Shown in pieces: positions 23,331 through 31,259 of a stretch of 37,233 nucleotides of DNA. Below the pieces are notes generated by a model that was given only the letters and a program-made list of their open reading frames with translations, was not told the DNA's origin and ran no database searches. How positions within the stretch are numbered: position 1 is the first letter of the stretch; the number at the start of each line of letters is the position of its first letter. Source of the stretch: Gemmatimonadales bacterium (lineage in GTDB: Bacteria; Gemmatimonadota; Gemmatimonadetes; Gemmatimonadales; GWC2-71-9). The DNA lies in NCBI GenBank assembly GCA_025927545.1, contig JAICLE010000024.1, forward strand, positions 1 to 37,233, read 5' to 3'. The position numbers and the translations under genes were made by a program.

Positions 23331-24202
23331 CCGACCTCGGTGATGATCACCCGCCAGCGCTCACGCCCGGCCGCGGCCAGCAGCCGCTGCACCGGCTCGT
23401 CCACCGGCTCGCGGCTCAACCGGAACGTTGAGTGGTGGATCGGCAGCAGGTACTCGGCGCCGAGGTCGCGGAACATCCGCCAGGTCTCCTCGGGCGAGGC
23501 ATGGCTGGTGATCCATGGGTCGTAGGCGCCAATCGGCAGGATGGCGAGGTCCACCGGCCCCCGGTCCCGGAGCCGTGTGAAGGTGTTGGTGTACGCGGTG
23601 TCGCCACCGAACAGCACGGTGCGACCGTGCTTTCGCAGCAGATAGCCGCCCCAGCCGCGGTGGCGATCGGTGACCATCCGGGCACCCCAGTGGCGAGTCT
23701 CCACCGACTCCACGTCGACCTCCCCGATCCGGGTCCCCTCCCCCCAGGCCAGTTCGTCCACCGTATGGAACCGCCGGACCAGGTCGCGGTTGCCGGATTG
23801 CACCACCGCACGCACCCTGGACGGGATGGCGCCCAGGGTGCCGAGGTCGGTGTGGTCCATGTGCGCGTGCGACAGCAGGACCGCGTCGAGCGGCGGCAGC
23901 TCGCGCTTCCGTAGCGCCGGCTCGACCAGCCGCCGGGGGCCGATCTTGGCGAGTCCGCGCCCCAGGCCGATCCGGCGCTCGAGCACCGGGTCGGTCACGA
24001 TCCAGGTCCCGTACAGATTGAGGAGGACCGTGGCATGCCCCAGCCAGGAGACCGTCAGCCGATCGTCGGGCCAGGCCGCCGGGTCGGGCCGGTGCGGGGC
24101 CGGAGCGATGGGCTGGCCCGCGTTCTGGCGGCGGGCTGAAACGGCGTGACGGGCATAGCGGCGGGCGAACGCCAGCCGGCTGGGAATCGGGCTGCCAGGC
24201 AT
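23285..24202 (-). CDS. UlaG/NAPE-PLD-like metallo-beta-lactamase-fold hydrolase
   Basis: Zinc-dependent hydrolase of 305 residues from ATG 24202. The core begins at about 50 with VSWLGHATVLLNLYGTWIVT, a hallmark of the UlaG/NAPE-PLD branch. The metal motif is SHAHMDH (111-117, H-x-H-x-D-H), followed by ETRHWGAR, the FGGDTAYT aspartate loop, LPIGAYDPW and the C-terminal HHSTF histidine. Family members act on lactones, phospholipids or phosphonates, and the substrate cannot be read here. The N-terminal 45 residues are basic without a signal peptide, so it is probably cytoplasmic or peripheral. The gene is divergent from dtd with 72 bases between, and its 3' end overlaps the antiporter gene by 46 bases on the opposite strand. 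Confidence 0.87.
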   Translation of the reverse strand: MPGSPIPSRLAFARRYARHAVSARRQNAGQPIAPAPHRPDPAAWPDDRLTVSWLGHATVLLNLYGTWIVTDPVLERRIGLGRGLAKIGPRRLVEPALRKRELPPLDAVLLSHAHMDHTDLGTLGAIPSRVRAVVQSGNRDLVRRFHTVDELAWGEGTRIGEVDVESVETRHWGARMVTDRHRGWGGYLLRKHGRTVLFGGDTAYTNTFTRLRDRGPVDLAILPIGAYDPWITSHASPEETWRMFRDLGAEYLLPIHHSTFRLSREPVDEPVQRLLAAAGRERWRVIITEVGQTWSLPTEGPSSAG

Positions 24203-24206
24203 TCTG

Positions 24207-24218
24207 TCTCTCGAGAGA
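24207..24218. promoter_or_regulatory. 12-base perfect palindrome in divergent promoter gap
   Basis: TCTCTCGAGAGA is an exact 12-base palindrome, 5 bases upstream of the hydrolase ATG on the minus strand and 57 bases upstream of the dtd start. It overlaps the probable ribosome site (GAGAGA) of the hydrolase. It could be an operator shared by the divergent genes, but it may be chance. Confidence 0.3.
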
Positions 24219-24274
24219 GTCTCGCGTCTATCTTTCGCCAGGATCACAGTACGAACAATAACGTGGTGAGCCGA

Positions 24275-24715
24275 ATGCGCGTCGTCCTCCAGCGGGTCTC
24301 CCAGGCGTCGGTGACCATCGGCGGCACCGTCGCCGGCGCGATCGGCCGCGGGTTCTGCCTCCTCGTCGGTTTCACCCACGGCGATACCGGCGAGCGGGTA
24401 GATTGGATGGCCGACAAGGTGGCCGGGCTCCGCCTGTTCGCGGACGCGGATGGGAAGATGAATCTCGGCCTTGCCGACGTGCAGGGCGCGCTGCTGGTGA
24501 TCAGCCAGTTCACCCTCTATGGCGACACCGCCAGGGGCCGCCGCCCGTCGTTCATCGACGCGGCGCGACCCGACGCCGCCATCCCCCTCTACGAGCGCTT
24601 TGTCGCCGCCCTCCGGACCCGCGGGCTCGAGGTGGCCACCGGCGAATTCGGAGCCGACATGCTGGTCGAGATCCACAACGACGGACCCGTGACCCTGATC
24701 CTGGACCGCGCATGA
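24275..24715 (+). CDS. dtd: D-aminoacyl-tRNA deacylase (DTD)
   Basis: Proofreading enzyme that removes D-amino acids (and glycine mischarged on tRNA-Ala) from tRNA. ATG 24275 gives 146 residues, the family length. It begins MRVVLQRVSQASVTI and holds the two catalytic motifs: SQFTLYGD (77-84) and NDGPVT (135-140) with the cross-subunit Gly-Pro. RPSFIDAARP also matches the family. The stop is inside the ATGA that opens maf, so the two are coupled. The upstream GTG codons in frame add little. Confidence 0.95.
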   Translation: MRVVLQRVSQASVTIGGTVAGAIGRGFCLLVGFTHGDTGERVDWMADKVAGLRLFADADGKMNLGLADVQGALLVISQFTLYGDTARGRRPSFIDAARPDAAIPLYERFVAALRTRGLEVATGEFGADMLVEIHNDGPVTLILDRA

Positions 24716-25317
24716 GCCGCGACGTGCTGATCCTTGCCTCCGGCTCCCCCCGCCGGCGCCAGCTGCTCGAGATGCTCGGCATCCCGGTGCGGGTGGTGCC
24801 ACCGAACATTCCGGAGCTGCGCCGCCCGGCCGAGACGGCGGTGGACTACGTGGAGCGCCTGGCGCGTGAGAAGGCGCTGAGCGTCGCCGGCACTCTCGTG
24901 CTGGGCGCCGATACGACCGTCGTGGTTCGGGACGAGGTGCTCGAGAAGCCGGCCGACGCCGCCGACGCGCTGCGAATGCTGCGCAAGCTCCAGGGCCGCA
25001 CCCACCAGGTGGTGACGTCGGTGGCGCTGGTGGCCGGTGAGGCCGTGCACCAGGCCACCGACGTGACCAGCGTCTCGTTCCGGCGGCTGCCCGACGAGTT
25101 CCTCGAGGCGTACGTGGCCACGGGCGAGCCGATGGACAAGGCGGGAGCGTACGGGATTCAGGGCTACGGGGCGGCGCTGGTGGAGCGGATCGAGGGCGAC
25201 TTCTTCGGCGTGATGGGCCTGCCCATCCGGCTGGTGCTCGAGCTGCTCGAGCGGGCGGGTCACGGCTACCGATTCGAGGGCGGCAGCCGCACGGCCGCGG
25301 TCACGGAGGTGGGCTGA
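24712..25317 (+). CDS. maf: Maf-family nucleotide pyrophosphatase
   Basis: House-cleaning nucleoside triphosphate pyrophosphatase (dTTP/UTP or modified nucleotides) of 201 residues. Start ATG 24712 overlaps the dtd stop. Motifs are ASGSPRRRQLLEMLGI (9-24), GADT (66-69, with catalytic D68), EKPADAADALRMLRKLQGRT, then MDKAGAYGIQGYGA and GDFFGVMGLPI, all typical for Maf. The family is also linked to septum inhibition in Bacillus. The C-terminus (GGSRTAAVTEVG) overlaps the convergent cyclase gene by 52 bases, which constrains both tails. Confidence 0.95.
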   Translation: MSRDVLILASGSPRRRQLLEMLGIPVRVVPPNIPELRRPAETAVDYVERLAREKALSVAGTLVLGADTTVVVRDEVLEKPADAADALRMLRKLQGRTHQVVTSVALVAGEAVHQATDVTSVSFRRLPDEFLEAYVATGEPMDKAGAYGIQGYGAALVERIEGDFFGVMGLPIRLVLELLERAGHGYRFEGGSRTAAVTEVG

Positions 25318-26927
25318 GGCTGCACGCCTCCTACCCGGTACACCTGCACCATCTGCGCCTTGCCTTTGAGCGCCAGCTCCGGCAGATACTCGCAGGCCAC
25401 CTGATCGCGCGCCATTCGCAGCACCGACTCCGTCACCAGAATCTCCCCGGGCCCCGCCTCGGCGCAAAGGCGCGCCGCCACGTTGACCGCGTCGCCGATC
25501 ACGGTGTACTCCAGCCGGCGATGGCTCCCGATGTTGCCGGCGAAGACCTCGCCATGGTTGATGCCGATCCCGACGCCGATCTCGGGCCGGCCCTGGCTTA
25601 TCCAGCGCTCGTTGAGCCGCGCGATGGCCCGCTGCATGGCGAGCGCGGCGCGGAGCGCCCGGTCGGGATCGTCGGCGTGGGCGATGGGCGCGCCCCAGAG
25701 CGCCATGATCGCATCACCGATGAACTTGTCCAGGGTGCCGCCGTGCTCGAAGATCACCTCGACCATCTCGGTGAAATATTCGCTCAGCAGCCGGGCGATC
25801 GCGTCGGGGCCCATCGACTCCGCGATCGCGGTGAAGCCGCGGATGTCGCTGAAGAGCACGGTGGTGGGCCGGCGCTCCCCGCCCTGGCCGATGGCCGCGT
25901 TCTGCTGGGCGATGTCGGCGGCGACGTTGGGCGCGAAGTAGCGCTCGAAGTTGGACCGGACGGTGGCCTCCCGGAGGATCTGTTCGGCGTAGCGGGAGTT
26001 CTTGATGCCGATCGCCGCGAAGCCGCTGAACGCCACCAGGAACTGCAGGTCCTCGTCGGTGAAGGTGTTCGTCGCGGTCAGGTTGTCGACGTAGAGCAGG
26101 CCGAGCACCTGGTCGGAGGACGCCATCAGGGGCGAGCACATGGCGCTCCGGACACTCTGCATCAGGATCGACTGGCCCTTGAAACGCGCGTCGGCCGGCG
26201 CATTCTGGGAGACCACGGCCACCCGCTCCTGCATGACCTTGTCCGCGATGGAGCGAGGCACCTGCACCGGCTGCGTCTCGCCGAGCCGGCTGCGGGAGAT
26301 CGTCGGTACCAGCTCGCCGCTCTCCTCGTTGGCCAGCACGATCGTGACCCGATCCACGCTCATGATCTCGAAGGTGGTGTCCACCACGGCGCGGAGCAGC
26401 CGGTCGAGGTCGAGCTCGGATGAGAGCTTCTGCGACACCTGGAGCAGCATCTGAAGCTTGAGCGCCTGGCGCGCCTCGCCCGTGGTGGCGCTGACGCGGA
26501 GCTGTCCCGCGGGCGGACCGTCGCGGCTGGTGATCCCCGGCGGAAGGCCGCCGCTCACCACGAGCTGCCGGACGATCTGCCCGCCCGGCGCTCCCCCTTC
26601 GAGCGCTATGGCGGGCCGCTGGAGCACCGGTGCTGCGCCGCCGGGCCCTACCAGGCGGAAGACCACCTTGCCGAAGGTGATCGAGTCCTCCGGCGTGAGC
26701 CGCCCCGCCTCCACCCGGCTCCCGTTGATGCAGGTACCGTTCGAGCTGCCGAGGTCCTTTACCAGGACGCCGTCGGCCTCGACGGTCAGCTCGGCGTGCC
26801 GCCGCGAGATGGTGGGATCGTAGATGGCGATGTCGCTCGTCAACCCCCGGCCCACGATCAGGTTCCGACCGTCGGGGAGCTCGAAGCTCTGGTCGCCGGA
26901 CTGCGAGAGCAGGCGGTAGTGGGGCAT
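25266..26927 (-). CDS. FHA-GAF-class III adenylate cyclase
   Basis: Soluble signalling protein predicted to make cAMP, 553 residues from ATG 26927. FHA domain at about 24-93 (VGRGLTSDIAIYDPTISRRH, then SSNGTCINGSRVEAG) for binding phosphothreonine. A linker leads to a GAF domain at about 150-325 (ELDLDRLLRAVVDTTFEIMS, then LGLLYVDNLTATNTF). A short helix and the cyclase homology domain run from 356 to about 530. Metal aspartates D361 (FSDIRGF) and D405 (FIGD), purine-specifying K401 and D479 (VIGDAVNVAARL), and transition-state N482 and R486 are all present, so the enzyme should be active and ATP-specific. It is downstream of trpE on the same strand, across the purine hairpin. No kinase is adjacent to feed the FHA domain. 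Confidence 0.92.
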   Translation of the reverse strand: MPHYRLLSQSGDQSFELPDGRNLIVGRGLTSDIAIYDPTISRRHAELTVEADGVLVKDLGSSNGTCINGSRVEAGRLTPEDSITFGKVVFRLVGPGGAAPVLQRPAIALEGGAPGGQIVRQLVVSGGLPPGITSRDGPPAGQLRVSATTGEARQALKLQMLLQVSQKLSSELDLDRLLRAVVDTTFEIMSVDRVTIVLANEESGELVPTISRSRLGETQPVQVPRSIADKVMQERVAVVSQNAPADARFKGQSILMQSVRSAMCSPLMASSDQVLGLLYVDNLTATNTFTDEDLQFLVAFSGFAAIGIKNSRYAEQILREATVRSNFERYFAPNVAADIAQQNAAIGQGGERRPTTVLFSDIRGFTAIAESMGPDAIARLLSEYFTEMVEVIFEHGGTLDKFIGDAIMALWGAPIAHADDPDRALRAALAMQRAIARLNERWISQGRPEIGVGIGINHGEVFAGNIGSHRRLEYTVIGDAVNVAARLCAEAGPGEILVTESVLRMARDQVACEYLPELALKGKAQMVQVYRVGGVQPQPTSVTAAVRLPPSNR

Positions 26928-26942
26928 GCTGGAATATAGGAT

Positions 26943-27072
26943 GGGCGGAAAGGCGGAAAGGCGGAAAGACGGAAGGAGGGAAAGACGGAAGGAAGGAATG
27001 ACGAACGGGACTGTAGCGTTCATCCACCTTCCGTCCTTCCGTCCTTCCGCCCTTCCGTCCGCCCTTCCGTCC
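26943..27072. repeat. Purine/pyrimidine micro-repeat forming an imperfect inverted repeat
   Basis: Left arm 26943-26997 is a run of GGCGGAAA, GACGGAAGG and GGAAGG units. Right arm 27027-27072 is its approximate reverse complement, built of CCGTCCTTCC and CCGCCCTTCC units. About 29 bases separate them. The right arm is read as the last codons of trpE (the GRTEGRKDGRTEG part of the tail) and the stop lies in the loop. The transcript of trpE could fold into a long, repeat-slipped hairpin just before the cyclase gene. Composition is unlike anything else in the window. Confidence 0.8.
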
Positions 27073-28552
27073 CCGCAAGCGCCACCGCCAGCAGCACCGC
27101 CCTTGCCTTCGCCTCCGTCTCTCGCCATTCGGCGGCGGGATCGGAATCGGCGACGATGCCGGCGCCGGCCTGGATCCAGGCCCGACCGCCACGCATGACA
27201 CAGGTGCGGATGGTGATCGCCGTGTCCATCGTCCGCGCGCCCCAGCCGATGTAGCCCACAGCACCGGCGTAGGGGCCGCGCCGCACCGGCTCGAGTTCGT
27301 CGATGATCTGCATGGCCCGCACCTTGGGGGCGCCGGAGACGGTGCCGGCGGGGAAGGACGCGGCCAGCGCCGCCACCGCGTCGAGCTCGGGCCGGAGCCG
27401 CCCGCGGACCTCGCTCACGAGGTGCATGACGTGCGAGTAGCGCTCGATCGCCATGAAGGCGGTGAGCCGCACCGAGCCGAACTCCGCCACCCGCCCGACG
27501 TCGTTCCGCCCGAGATCCACCAGCATGAGGTGCTCGGCACGCTCCTTCGGATCAGCCGCCAGCTCCTCGGCCAGCGCGACATCCGCCTCCACGGTGGCGC
27601 CGCGCGGGCGCGTGCCGGCGATCGGCCGGAGAGTGACCTCCCCGTCCTCGACCCGGACCAGGATCTCGGGCGAGCTCCCGAGCACATGGATGTCGTCGCA
27701 GTGCAGGAAGTACAGGTAGGGCGCGGGATTGAGCGCACGGAGGTAGCGGTATGTGAGGAAGGGGTCGGGCGCCGCGGTCTCCAGGCGGCGGGAAAGCACG
27801 GTCTGGAAGGTATCGCCCGCGGAGATGTATTCCTTGATTCGGCGCACGTCTTCCTGGAACCGGTCGTCCGCGTAGGGCGACGTCATGGCAGGCAGGGCGG
27901 TCGCGGCGTCGATCGCGAGCGGCCGGATGCTCCCGCTCGCGCCCAGGCGCGCGATCCACTCCTCGATCCGCGACTCGGCGGCGGCGTAGAGCCGGCGCAG
28001 CACGGCGTCGTCGGCGTCGGACGGCACCTCGACGTTGGCGATCACCGTGGCCCGGTTGTACAGGTTGTCCAGCACCAGCAGGGTGTCGGTCACCATCATC
28101 ACGGCGTCGGGCAGGTCGCGGTCGTCAGGCGGGGCATCGGGCAGGGACTCGATAGTGCGCACGATATCGTAGCCCAGGTATCCGACCGCGCCGCCGGTGA
28201 AGCGCGGCAGGCCGGGCACGTCGACCGGCGGGTGCCGCCGCAGGAGGCGGCCCAGGTGCTCGAGCGGCGGCAGGTCGGTCTCGACGGCGTGCCAACCATC
28301 GATCGAGGTCCACCGCTCGCACTCGCGGCCGCGGTAGCGAAAGACCTCGCGCGGATCGGTCGAGAGGAAGGTGTAGCGGGCCCAGCGCTCGCCGCCCTCG
28401 AGCGACTCGAGCAGGAAGCCGTAGGGCCCGCGGTGGAGCTTCGCGAACGCCGAGACCGGGGTGTCGCCGTCGAGAACCACCTGGCGGGTGATGGGCACCA
28501 TCGCCCCGCCCTGGCGCGCCCGTGCGGCAAAGGCGTTGAACGTGGCGCTCAC
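27020..28552 (-). CDS. trpE: Anthranilate synthase component I (TrpE)
   Basis: Converts chorismate to anthranilate with ammonia from a TrpG partner, first step of tryptophan synthesis. GTG 28552 overlaps the upstream lipoprotein stop and gives 510 residues. Signature blocks are FTGGAVGYLGYDIVR, RPIAGTRPRGATVEAD, LMLVDLGRNDVGRVAEFGSV, FPAGTVSGAPKVRAM and YAGAVGYIGWGARTMDTAI, all catalytic regions of the chorismate-binding fold. The natural end is near KARAVLLAVALAG. The final GTEGRTEGRKDGRTEGG is encoded by the micro-repeat and is probably an extension gained with it. No trpG is in the window. PabB is the main alternative, but the N-terminal PITRQVVLDGDTPVSAFAKL segment is TrpE-like. Confidence 0.93.
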   Translation of the reverse strand: MSATFNAFAARARQGGAMVPITRQVVLDGDTPVSAFAKLHRGPYGFLLESLEGGERWARYTFLSTDPREVFRYRGRECERWTSIDGWHAVETDLPPLEHLGRLLRRHPPVDVPGLPRFTGGAVGYLGYDIVRTIESLPDAPPDDRDLPDAVMMVTDTLLVLDNLYNRATVIANVEVPSDADDAVLRRLYAAAESRIEEWIARLGASGSIRPLAIDAATALPAMTSPYADDRFQEDVRRIKEYISAGDTFQTVLSRRLETAAPDPFLTYRYLRALNPAPYLYFLHCDDIHVLGSSPEILVRVEDGEVTLRPIAGTRPRGATVEADVALAEELAADPKERAEHLMLVDLGRNDVGRVAEFGSVRLTAFMAIERYSHVMHLVSEVRGRLRPELDAVAALAASFPAGTVSGAPKVRAMQIIDELEPVRRGPYAGAVGYIGWGARTMDTAITIRTCVMRGGRAWIQAGAGIVADSDPAAEWRETEAKARAVLLAVALAGTEGRTEGRKDGRTEGG

Positions 28553-29139
28553 TGGGCCGCTGCCACCAGGTAGGTGCCCGGGGCGGGGAGTGCCGAGCGG
28601 AGATTGTCGGCCGCGGGACGGGTGGAGGGAAGCAGCGCGAGCTGGGTGCCGCCCGGGAGCAACTCGCCCACCGCGAGCGCCCGCTCGTACGCCCCGTCGC
28701 TGCCGTAGGCGGCGCGCGCACGGGCCGGCGCCGAAAAATAGCGCGCGTACTTGAACGTGACGGTGGCCCCGCCAGCGAGGGGCAGACTGGTGCTCAGGTC
28801 GAGCCCGTAGACACCCGGCCGGGGCCGCACGTCTACCCGGACCTCCCGTCCGCTGTCCGCGCGGAAGGCGCCGGCGGGAAACGCGAGCTCGGCGAAGACT
28901 ACGTTCTCCGGCGGGCCGTGACGCAGCACGATGACGCGCGGGCGGCCGGTGGTGAACGTCACCGAAGTGTCCGCCGGCGGCGGTCCCGCCGTTCCAAGTA
29001 CCATGGCCGTCGCCACCTGGACGACGCGGACGGCGGCGGGCCCCGCGGCACCGGTGGTGCTGCCCGCGCGGCCGCCACAGGCGGCTGCGAGACAGAGCCA
29101 GCTTGCCCGGCTCCAGCGGCCCCGGGATATTCCCGTCAT
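28549..29139 (-). CDS. Putative lipoprotein, unknown function
   Basis: I do not recognise a family. ATG 29139 has AGGGGGAC ahead of it and gives 196 residues. The signal ends in LAAAC with lipid-modified Cys21, followed by a Gly/Ala/Thr-rich spacer. The mature part looks like a beta-rich domain: VRVVQVATAMVLGT, RPRVIVLRHGPPENVVFAEL, REVRVDVRPRPGVYGLDLS and GGATVTFKYARYFSAP. A C-terminal segment LLPGGTQLALLPSTRPAADN and PAPGTYLVAAAQ closes it. Its stop overlaps the trpE start, so it is co-translated with a biosynthetic gene for no visible reason. Its start is only 29 bases from the divergent barrel gene, which suggests shared regulatory sequence or an envelope link between the two. Confidence 0.7.
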   Translation of the reverse strand: MTGISRGRWSRASWLCLAAACGGRAGSTTGAAGPAAVRVVQVATAMVLGTAGPPPADTSVTFTTGRPRVIVLRHGPPENVVFAELAFPAGAFRADSGREVRVDVRPRPGVYGLDLSTSLPLAGGATVTFKYARYFSAPARARAAYGSDGAYERALAVGELLPGGTQLALLPSTRPAADNLRSALPAPGTYLVAAAQ

Positions 29140-29168
29140 CGTCCCCCTGCCAGCCTGAGAGGTGCGCA

Positions 29169-31211
29169 GTGCGAAGTGCGGCACGTGCGGCGTGGGTGCT
29201 TTTCCTCGGCCACGTGTCCCCGCTCGCCGCGCAGACCTGGAACGCGCCCGCGGCCCTGACCCTGGTGCGGCGCGCCACCGAGCGCCGCCTCGAGGCGCAG
29301 GCCGACGGCTCGCTCTCGAGCTATCGGACCCAGGCGCACGGGTTCGTCTTTTTTCTGGCGCAGGTGGGTGAAGGCCTGGCCGAGCCGCCGCGGCTGGTCA
29401 AGGCCGACGAGCTGCGGGTGGAAGTGTATTGGCGGGCCCCTGACCGGAGCAAGCAGGTCATTCTTGGCTGGCGCGACGGGGCGTTCCTGCCCACCGACAT
29501 CAACTACCATCGCGACCACCTCGGCATCGTCACCAACAACTTCGGCAACGTCATCCGGATCGGCGAGGGCGACGAGGTGCGGGATGTGCCGCATCCGCTC
29601 TCGCCGGCGGGGCTGACCGCGTACGACTACGCGCTGGGAGACTCGCTCGCCATCCGGACCGCGGCGGGCCGGACCGTCGTGCGCGAGGTGCAGGTGCGCC
29701 CGCGCTCGTTCGCGCGGCCGCTGGTGGTCGGCACGCTCTACCTCGACGTGGCCACCGCCCAGCTCGTCCGTTTCCGGTTCAGCTTCACCCCGCCCGCCTA
29801 TCTCGACAAGCAGCTCGAAGACATCAGCATCGTGCTGGAGAACGCGCTGTACGAGCAGCGCTACTGGCTGCCCTACCGCCAGGAGGTCGAGATCCGCCGG
29901 CGCACCCGGTGGCTCGACTTTCCGGCGCGCGGCATCATCCGCGGCCGCTGGGAAATCGAAGGCTACGACCTCAACGTGCCCCTGCCCGACGGGCTCTTCG
30001 CCGGGCCCGCGATCGGCGGGCTCGCGCGCCCGCGGCCGGCCGACTCGACCTGGAACACACCCCTGGCGGAGGCGCTCGCCGGGGTGGCTTCCCCCGTCAA
30101 CAAGCAGGACATGGATGCCCTCCGGGTCGAGGTGGAACGGATTGCGGGGGCGAGGGCGCTGAGCGGGCTGCCGTCGCGCCGGCTTGCGGCGGGATCGCTG
30201 AGCGATCTGGTGCACGTCAACCGGGTACAGGGCCTGACGCTCGGCTTCGGTGCGGTGGCGCGCCTCGGCGCCAGCCGGGTGCAGTTGCGTCCGTCGGTGG
30301 CGTACGGCACGTCGGACCACCGCCTGATGGGCGAGCTCCGGGTCAGCGCGGGGCTTGGCGGCACCGAGGTCAGTCTCTCGGCGGCGCGGCGGGTCGCCGA
30401 CTTCAGCGACCTGCCGGTCGTCTCCCCGGTGGTGAATTCGCTGGCGGCTCAGGAGGGCGGCGCCGACTACGGCGACTACGTGCTGCTCCACACCGCGCTG
30501 GCCGGCGCGCGGCACCGGTTGAGCGGCCGAACGACGCTGGCGATCTCCGCCGGCGTGGAGGAGAGCCGCTCCGTGGCCGTCCGCGCGACACCGGCCACGG
30601 GAAGCTACCGGCCCAACCCGGCGCTGGGCTCGGGCTCCTACGGGGTGACCCGGATCGAGCTGGAGCGGGCGAGCGGCGGCATCGCCGTGCGGCAGGACCT
30701 GCAGGGTCGGCTGGCGGTCGAGGGCGGAAACGGACCCACGGACTACGTCCGCGCGACGGCCGAGGGGCGCTGGCTCACCGTCCTCGGGAGCCACCAGCTG
30801 GTCACCAGGGCCTACCTGGGCGCCGGCACCGGCGGGCTCCCGCCACACCGCAGCTTCGCGATCGGCGGCCGGGGGACGCTCGTCGGCGAGCCGTTCCGCG
30901 CCTACGGCGGCCGCGAGGTGGCGCTGGCGCAGGTGGAGTGGCGCTTCGAGCTGCCGGTGCCCGCGCTCCCGCTGGGCTCGTTCGCCTCGACCGGCCGCAC
31001 CATGACGGTGGCGCCCTTCCTGGCCGCGGGCGCCGCGGGCGGGCCCATTGACGGGCTCCCCTGGGGACGCAGCGACGGGGTGCGACCGGTGGCCGGCCTC
31101 GCGCTCGAGTGGTTCATGCGCCTGATCCGGGTGGAGGCCGGCGTCGGCCTCAGGGACGGCGGCTTCGGGGTCACGGTGGACGTAAATCGGGACTGGTGGG
31201 GGCTGTTGTAG
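29169..31211 (+). CDS. Omp85/surface-antigen-like outer-membrane beta-barrel protein
   Basis: Large predicted outer-membrane protein, 680 residues from GTG 29169 with GAGAGG ahead. Signal peptide 1-22 ends SPLAAQ. Residues 25-280 form an N-terminal periplasmic part with long beta strands (RTQAHGFVFFLAQVGEGLAE, VVGTLYLDVATAQLVRFRF, YWLPYRQEVEIRRRTRWLDF), reminiscent of the DUF5686/outer-membrane-lipoprotein-sorting type of domain. Residues 350-680 are a barrel with regular strands. The block FAIGGRGTLVGEPFRAYGG then VALAQVEWRFELP resembles the conserved strand/loop of the BamA/surface antigen family. The C-terminus is WWGLL rather than a terminal Phe. Function may be export, assembly or lipid handling. 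The pilB-REC gene follows after 48 bases. Confidence 0.78.
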   Translation: MRSAARAAWVLFLGHVSPLAAQTWNAPAALTLVRRATERRLEAQADGSLSSYRTQAHGFVFFLAQVGEGLAEPPRLVKADELRVEVYWRAPDRSKQVILGWRDGAFLPTDINYHRDHLGIVTNNFGNVIRIGEGDEVRDVPHPLSPAGLTAYDYALGDSLAIRTAAGRTVVREVQVRPRSFARPLVVGTLYLDVATAQLVRFRFSFTPPAYLDKQLEDISIVLENALYEQRYWLPYRQEVEIRRRTRWLDFPARGIIRGRWEIEGYDLNVPLPDGLFAGPAIGGLARPRPADSTWNTPLAEALAGVASPVNKQDMDALRVEVERIAGARALSGLPSRRLAAGSLSDLVHVNRVQGLTLGFGAVARLGASRVQLRPSVAYGTSDHRLMGELRVSAGLGGTEVSLSAARRVADFSDLPVVSPVVNSLAAQEGGADYGDYVLLHTALAGARHRLSGRTTLAISAGVEESRSVAVRATPATGSYRPNPALGSGSYGVTRIELERASGGIAVRQDLQGRLAVEGGNGPTDYVRATAEGRWLTVLGSHQLVTRAYLGAGTGGLPPHRSFAIGGRGTLVGEPFRAYGGREVALAQVEWRFELPVPALPLGSFASTGRTMTVAPFLAAGAAGGPIDGLPWGRSDGVRPVAGLALEWFMRLIRVEAGVGLRDGGFGVTVDVNRDWWGLL

Positions 31212-31259
31212 GGGTCTTATCTTCGGACTTACCCCAGGCCACTCCAGCCAAAGCGAGTC

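Noticed and set aside
28500-28640. Tryptophan attenuator ahead of trpE
   Set aside because: trpE starts inside the upstream lipoprotein gene, and there is no leader peptide with clustered Trp codons.
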